The notes beneath the pieces were generated by a model. That model saw only the letters and a list, made by a program, of their open reading frames with translations. It did not search any database and was not told where the DNA came from. From Chrysomallon squamiferum (taxonomy: Eukaryota; Mollusca; Gastropoda; Neomphalida; Peltospiridae), in the NCBI GenBank assembly GCA_012295275.1, contig CM022669.1, positions 7,434,989-7,447,488 on the forward strand: a DNA stretch of 12,500 nt. The letters run 5' to 3'. Positions 8,370-12,500 of this stretch are shown here, in pieces (within the stretch, counting starts at the first letter, position 1; each line of letters begins with the position of its first letter). The position numbers and the translations under genes were made by a program.

Positions 8370-8700
8370 CTTATTGTTCTTTTGCGCCGCGGTGAAATGT
8401 TCCTAAAGAAACTACTGCAAGATATGGCTTCCTTAAATACTCTTCAGTCGTTGAACATTTTCTTTGTGTTTCAAAATCAGCGATTCGTCATTACATACAC
8501 GGTACAGAATATCCTCATCACCGGTCACAGGAGGTATTCACTTCAAAAATTAAAGGCGTCGTTACAAAAATAATTCTTCTGTACAAAAATATTTTTTTAT
8601 CACAGTTACTGAATTATTGACGTTAAACAGTTAACGTTATACAAGAAATGAAGAAACAACGAAGGGATTCCAAGACATGGTTTAAAATTTATTCACCTTA
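8370..8700. other. Unique island D
   Basis: Non-repetitive sequence beginning with a CpG-dense TTTTGCGCCGCGGTG at about 8380-8394 in otherwise AT-rich surroundings. A + frame from ATG at 8397 runs 58 codons to 8573 (MFLKKLLQDMASLN...) and matches no family I know. ACCGGTCACAGG occurs near 8519. It could be a small exon, a decayed element or an enhancer, and none is well supported. Confidence 0.3.
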
Positions 8701-8898
8701 GAATTTAACTGAAGTTACAGAAACAAAATAATAAATAATGATTAATAAGTAAATGCTTTTAAATGTTTATATTATTGTTTGTTTTTGTTTTGTGTTTTTA
8801 CTTTAAGAATTAATGTTATACCTTTTGTTTTGTTTTGTTTCCTTTTCTTTTCTGTATGTATGTATGCATTATATTCTCAGAAATATCTGTATATGGAA
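8701..8898. other. AT-rich spacer; no feature seen
   Basis: T/A-rich unique sequence with short TTTTG and TATG repeats (about 8822-8868). I see no gene, structured RNA or clear motif. Confidence 0.6.
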
Positions 8899-9266
8899 AC
8901 GAATTTGTAATTTTCCCGTAAAAAATTATAATAATAATAATATTATTATTATTATAAAAAAAAAAAATGAATTTGTAATTTGCGCGTTAAAAAAAAGATT
9001 ATAAGAATAAAAATAAAAATAATAAGATTAATTTATAATTTACATGTAAAAAACGAATTTGTAATTTGCGCATTAAAATTTTGTATAATTATTATATTAA
9101 GAATAATATAATAATAATAATAATAATATAATAATAATAATATAGTAATAATAATAATAACAATAATTTGTGATTTACACGTAAAACACGAATTTGTAAT
9201 TAGCGCATTAAAAAAATTATAATTATAAAAATAATAATAATAATAATAATAGTATAATAATAATAA

Positions 9267-9301
<35 letters not shown>

Positions 9302-9490
9302 TAATTTGTGATTTACTCGTAAAAAGCGAATTTGTAATTTGCGCATTAACAAAAAGATTATAATTATAATACTAATACTAATACTAATATTAATACTACT
9401 ACTAATAATAATATAATATAATAATAATAATAATAACAATAATATGTTATTTACATGTAAAAAACGAATTTGTAATTTGCGCATTAAAAA
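8899..9490. repeat. Higher-order minisatellite with nested (AAT)n arrays
   Basis: A core CGAATTTGTAATTTGCGCAT starts at 9054, 9189, 9327 and 9465, giving spacings of 135, 138 and 138 bp. A variant occurs at 8968. Each core is preceded by a related half such as AATTTGTGATTTACACGTAA. The two halves resemble each other, so the ancestral unit was probably a ~24-bp sequence that duplicated. Between the paired cores lie (ATA)/(AAT) arrays of variable composition. The first pair (8901-8925 and 8969-8992) is split by an (AAT)/(ATT) array. The repeating peptide frame on the reverse strand merely reflects the repeat. Confidence 0.85.
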
Positions 9491-9640
9491 AGATACATAA
9501 AAAAGATGATTAAACTTTTAACATACGGTCTGTTAAAATATTCATACTGGATAACCACTTGCTTTTATTATCACAAAAAAAGAAAAAAGAAGAAGAAATA
9601 TCAGTAAAAAAAAAAAAAAAATCTTTACTCTTCACTTTAA
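9491..9640. other. A-rich spacer after minisatellite
   Basis: AT-rich sequence with GAAGAAG patches and an A tract at about 9606-9620. Nothing further is recognised. Confidence 0.6.
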
Positions 9641-10437
9641 AACAAATAAACGCATCACAGTCCATCTCAGTGTAAAAATCAGTAACCGATCGTGTCTGTG
9701 CGTGTGCGTGTATGCGTGAGAGTGAGAGAGAGATGATGTATTCTATTATGTGTGTATGTAATGTGCACGCGACTTACATCTTTACTGATTTAGCATGATC
9801 AACGGCATCGTCATTTTGCAGGTGCGCGTGCCACTCACAAACTTGTCGGGTTTTCATTAACAACTACGACAGCTTATTACGAAAACATCAGCGAGGTGCG
9901 TCCAGTGTTGAATTTCGCTGAGTGACGTGACTGTACGAGAGTAATCTGTCTGCGAGTGGAAGAAACACAGTGTCACCAACACATACTTAATACAAAAGTT
10001 CACCGTAAATGCCACCTCCAACAATTAAGGTAGATCACAAATTTTGCAAACATCACCCAGCCCCCCCTCTGTCGTCCACTTGAAAAGCGCGTAACCTACC
10101 CGGTTCAGGGACACATGTCCGTGCCTATTGTTCCTGCATACGGGTACGGTCTGTGTAATACGCCGGCTTTTGTTGTTTTTTTTGGAGCACTAGGCGTTGA
10201 AAGATCAAATAACCCAAAGTAAATTGACCCTTGACACAGTCAGTCAGCCTCGGCTCAGTTGAATTAAATATTAATGCAGATGTGTTATGGACTCGTTAAG
10301 TGACAATATTGTAAACATGTGCTGCTTGCCGTGCATACGTAATTACTGGCAGGAAATGAGAGGCGGAGCCACCATAACGCGGTCGACCAATGAGAACGCG
10401 CCTGGCTAGTTCTTCAAAAGAAAGCGCTGCAAAGTGT
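9641..10437 (+). promoter_or_regulatory. otp proximal 5' flank, candidate regulatory region
   Basis: About 800 bp of unique, relatively GC-rich sequence, with only a GT/GA-rich run at about 9697-9732, leads into the otp core promoter. Motif matches in order are CAGGTG E-box at 9819-9824, TGACGTGA (CRE-like) at 9923-9930, CTATTGTT (SOX-like) at 10125-10132, CAGATG proneural-type E-box at 10277-10282, ACAATATTGT (palindromic SOX pair) at 10303-10312 overlapping GTAAACA (forkhead) at 10311-10317, and TAATTA (homeodomain) at 10340-10345. Otp is known for neuronal and neuroendocrine expression, so SOX, E-box and homeodomain inputs are plausible. None is demonstrated here. Confidence 0.55.
10387..10391 (+). 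promoter_or_regulatory. CCAAT box of otp promoter
   Basis: CCAAT in GACCAATGAG lies 51 bp before the TATA box and about 82 bp before the predicted start site, the classical position for an NF-Y-type CCAAT element. Confidence 0.55.
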
Positions 10438-10443
10438 TATAAA
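10438..10443 (+). promoter_or_regulatory. TATA box of otp promoter
   Basis: A perfect TATAAA hexamer (context GTTATAAACT). An initiator-like ACAGATT lies with its A at 10469, 31 bp after the first T of the box, the usual spacing. This predicts a 5' UTR of only about 29 nt if transcription starts there. Confidence 0.65.
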
Positions 10444-10497
10444 CTAGCTGCTTGATTATATTAAAGACAGATTTGGACGTTGCCGCAACATTTAACG

Positions 10498-10564
10498 ATG
10501 AACGGCGACATGAGTTCGGGTCATCTCGGAGTTATTGAAAGATCGTTATCGGGTACAAACTCAG
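10498..10564 (+). CDS. otp: Orthopedia homeobox protein, coding exon 1
   Basis: This exon encodes the first 22 residues (MNGDMSSGHLGVIERSLSGT then Asn-Ser) plus the first base of codon 23. The ATG is the first in frame, has A at -3, and follows an in-frame TAA at 10462-10464. It ends at CAG|GTAAGT, a perfect splice donor. The single overhanging G joins TT from exon 2 to make Val23, so the phase matches exactly. The segment has no domain of its own: N termini of Otp proteins outside the homeodomain are poorly conserved. The call rests on phase, donor quality, the TATA/CCAAT promoter just upstream and the recognisable exon 2. A different upstream first exon, or translation from Met32 in exon 2 (11589), cannot be excluded. 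Confidence 0.75.
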
Positions 10565-11109
10565 GTAAGTTAATTTTTATTTATCTTTATTTCTCTCTGT
10601 CTCTGTCTCCGACGTTTTCTCTCTCTCTTTCTGTCCTCTCTCTCTCTCTCACCTTGTTTATTAAATTTGCTCGGCGATTTGATAAAAGAACTGGAGATAA
10701 TTTTTCTTGTTTATCGAATTATCAGCCGCACAAGCCGATAGGATCGTCCGTTGATTTAATTCATTTTGTCGAAAATTAAATCCGCACGTACCAATTTTCC
10801 TTTCGTTTAAGGCTAACCAACTCGGATATGAAGCCCGCGCTAAAAATGTCACTCTTTATTTGGTATTCTTTATATCCCAACAGGGGATGTCAGTGAACTA
10901 TATTACTGATATTTACACTCTTTGTTGGGGCTTTTTTTTTATTTTTATTTTTATTTTTCATTCACTCTGGAAGTTGGAACCGAAAACTCCATATGGAACT
11001 TTAGTTTTTCAAAATTTCACTTTCATTTAAATTCGAAACAGTCTGATATGGATCTGAACAATTCTTTTTTCAGATTTTGATGAAAAAAAAATTCTTTTTC
11101 CGAATTTAC

Positions 11110-11250
11110 GAAATTTTTTTATTCTTATTTGAAAAATTGTTTATTTATAGTTTGAAAAGGATTCATTAAGATGTGAAAATTTTGTTAATCAGCTCTGAAA
11201 CAGTGCTACTTAGATTTGAGAAATTTTAATTCAGCTTTGAAAAATTCTAG
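11110..11250. repeat. Decayed ~21.5-nt tandem repeat with phased A-tracts (intron 1)
   Basis: GAAA or GAGAAA boxes start at 11110, 11131, 11154, 11175, 11197, 11218 and 11239, at spacings of 21, 23, 21, 22, 21 and 21. The loose unit resembles TTTGAAAAATTnTnnTTnAG. The sequences are too diverged for a young minisatellite. The spacing equals about two helical turns, so the A-tracts lie on one face and could curve the DNA. Confidence 0.55.
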
Positions 11251-11437
11251 TTTTTGATTTAGTTGCGATTGGAAACGGAATCTTTTATTTTCTCATCTTC
11301 GGTTCCACACGGGGAGAAATATGAGCCCTTCTGAAATGGGAGTTATGTTCACAGATTTATCCAAAATGAAACTTTTAACGAAAAAATTTTCGATTACGAA
11401 TTTATTCTTCGGATATTAAAACAAAACAAAATTAAGT

Positions 11438-11463
11438 AAAAAAAAAAAAAAAAAAAAAAAAAA
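11438..11463. repeat. Poly-A tract, 26 nt (intron 1)
   Basis: An uninterrupted A tract followed directly by seven T residues, about 100 bp before exon 2. It may be a homopolymer expansion or an old retroposon tail. No element body is recognisable. Confidence 0.9.
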
Positions 11464-11562
11464 TTTTTTTAAATAAAATAAATATACCGGTGCGATTAAA
11501 ATGCCGTTTTTGAGATTGTTTGAGAAAGCTGTGGCCTTGACAATGATATGTGTTAATTTCAG

Positions 11563-11807
11563 TTTTAAAACCTGAGGACTTGAGTAAGATGAAGGATGGT
11601 GTCGACCACAGCGACGTGTCAGCAGAACAAGCTCATCTCGGTTCTCCAGGAGATGACAAAGTTGTCAAGCAGAAACGTCACCGCACTCGTTTCACTCCGG
11701 CGCAGCTGAACGAACTTGAACGAAGTTTTGCGAAGACTCACTACCCCGATATTTTCATGCGTGAAGAACTCGCTTTAAGAATCGGTCTAACAGAATCTCG
11801 AGTGCAG
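11563..11807 (+). CDS. otp: Orthopedia homeobox protein, exon 2 (homeodomain positions 1-46; partial gene)
   Basis: Otp is a paired-like homeodomain transcription factor acting in the nucleus, known to specify neurosecretory and other neuronal types in bilaterians. This exon supplies residues 23-104: a polar, acidic linker ([10 protein letters not shown]..., residues 25-57) and then the homeodomain from Gln59. Visible diagnostic parts are the arm QKRHRTRF with Arg5, helix 1 [19 protein letters not shown] with Leu16 and Phe20, and helix 2 plus early helix 3 [18 protein letters not shown]. This stretch matches Otp as I remember it across bilaterians, and distinguishes it from Rax, Arx and Hbn. 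The exon ends after homeodomain residue 46 at CAG|GTCAGT, phase 0, the 46/47 intron common in PRD-class genes. Trp48, Gln50, Asn51 and the C-terminal OAR region must be downstream of the window. Only 58 residues precede the homeodomain, fewer than in vertebrate OTP. No stop, frameshift or missing key residue is seen. Confidence 0.95.
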
Positions 11808-11813
11808 GTCAGT

Positions 11814-11848
<35 letters not shown>

Positions 11849-12446
11849 GTTAGTTAGTTAGTTATTTAGTTCGTTAACTCATTAGTTACTTTACTTTAAT
11901 GAGCGTGTTTTACATTAATGTATGCATGCGTGTGTATATAGTATGTTTGTATGTATGAATGTCTGACTGTGTGTATGTATATTAGTATTCATGAGGATGT
12001 GCTCATCTATATGCATTTCTCTCTCTCTCTCTCTCGCTATATATATATATATATATACTATTACTATTACTTCATAAACGAACACGTATACAAATATAAG
12101 TATGAACATATCTGCTGTCTGTATATCTGAGTATCTGTCTGAACGCATACACGCAAACGCATATACGCACATGTGCACACACACACACACACACAAGTAT
12201 ATACGTAAAAGACAGTTCTCAGTTTGTTCAGGTGTTGTAATTAGTTCATGATATAACAGTTTTCTAGTACAGTAATACATCGCATTGAATACGAACATAG
12301 GAGAGGAAACTGTGATATCAGTTTTCAGATAAACTAAAATTGGAAAACGTAATAAATTAGCATAAATAAAGATCAAAAAATGTGGTCGTTAATTATTATT
12401 TAAAACCTCGTTTACTACGTACTAATTAGTTGCTACAGTAGTAGTA

Positions 12447-12500
<54 letters not shown>
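11808..12500 (+). other. otp: otp intron 2, 5' part (homeodomain 46/47 intron)
   Basis: The intron starts with GTCAGT and has no acceptor followed by a VWFQNRR-coding exon before the window ends, so it is longer than 693 bp. It is rich in microsatellites: (TTTA)n at about 11814-11847 immediately after the donor, (GTTA)n at about 11848-11865, TATG/TGTG-rich sequence at about 11920-11985, (CT)n at about 12018-12035, (TA)n at about 12037-12057, (CA)n at about 12175-12195, and (TAG)n at about 12437-12500 running off the end. The long reverse-strand frame across it is a microsatellite artefact. Confidence 0.85.
12437..12500. repeat. (TAG)n microsatellite at window end
   Basis: TAG/AGT trinucleotides run to the last base, with one interruption near 12445-12450. 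The array continues beyond the window, so its length is unknown. A similar (TAG)n array occurs at about 6377-6440. Confidence 0.95.

Larger units (their letters stand above)
10565..11562 (+). other. otp: otp intron 1 (phase 1)
   Basis: A 998-bp intron with donor GTAAGT and acceptor TTAATTTCAG. A possible branch point CTTGAC has its A at 11540, 22 nt before the intron end. It holds a CT-rich microsatellite at about 10590-10650, a T-rich run near 10930-10960, a decayed ~21.5-nt periodic GAAA/A-tract repeat at about 11110-11250, and a 26-A tract at 11438-11463. Frames that read from exon 1 into the intron have no family match, and a short reverse frame at 10661-10852 is not supported. Confidence 0.75.

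Noticed and set aside
9200-9484. Reverse-strand frame with repeated MRKLQIRFL peptide
   Set aside because: The repeated peptide is only the translated core of the minisatellite; array length changes would break the frame readily.
10565-10779. Extension of exon 1 frame through the CT-rich region to 10779
   Set aside because: The perfect donor CAG|GTAAGT at 10564/10565 and exact phase match to exon 2 show this is intron read-through.
11550-11562. Upstream extension of the exon 2 frame before the acceptor
   Set aside because: There is no ATG in it; it is the 3' end of intron 1 (TTAATTTCAG), and the Val codon is completed identically by splicing.
11915-12376. 153-codon reverse-strand open frame
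   Set aside because: Its composition (CVCVCV, REREREM, YIYIYI) comes directly from (CA)n, (CT)n and (TA)n microsatellites in otp intron 2.

Overview
The window looks like animal (metazoan) nuclear DNA: AT-rich, without operon structure, with spliced coding exons and a very heavy load of microsatellites and long homopolymer tracts. CpG dinucleotides are common in the unique parts, which argues against a vertebrate. The density of (AAT)n, (TTTA)n, (CA)n, (TA)n, (TAG)n and 20-42 nt poly-T/poly-A tracts, with about 10 kb holding no recognisable gene, resembles large repeat-rich lophotrochozoan genomes such as those of cephalopods. That placement is inference only.

The one gene I recognise is the 5' part of orthopedia (otp), a paired-like (PRD-class, Q50-type) homeobox gene, on the + strand at the right end. 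Coding exon 1 is 10498-10564 (22 codons plus 1 nt). Intron 1 is 10565-11562. Exon 2 is 11563-11807 and carries the N-terminal arm, helix 1, helix 2 and the start of helix 3, up to homeodomain position 46. Intron 2 starts at 11808 and runs off the window. The splice phases agree (phase 1, then phase 0), giving 104 residues here. The WFQNRR half of helix 3 and the C-terminal region must lie beyond base 12500. A compact core promoter precedes exon 1: CCAAT at 10387, TATAAA at 10438 and an initiator-like CAGATT near 10468.

The left 9.6 kb is intergenic or distal regulatory sequence. Repeat-dominated stretches alternate with unique islands: A (about 905-1860), an AT-rich block with a triple TGACCACA cluster (2270-3150), a small island (3472-3780), B (about 4670-5290), C (about 6700-7070), D (about 8370-8700) and the otp 5' flank (about 9640-10497). 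Islands A, B and C share an ATGGCGGC/ATGGCCGC (YY1/Pleiohomeotic-like) motif. Island C also has a Meis half-site next to a PBX-HOX-like TGATGGATG, and the otp flank has a SOX palindrome fused to a forkhead site. A plausible reading is a homeobox gene with upstream cis-regulatory islands set in simple-repeat DNA, but motif matches alone do not prove function.

Other structures are a higher-order minisatellite at 8899-9490 whose paired ~24-nt cores alternate with (AAT)n arrays at ~138 bp spacing, a 65-bp tandem duplication at 3823-3952, and a decayed ~21.5-nt periodic repeat in intron 1. I see no tRNA, rRNA, CRISPR array, intact transposon or second protein gene. I found no convincing evidence of an entirely new biological system.
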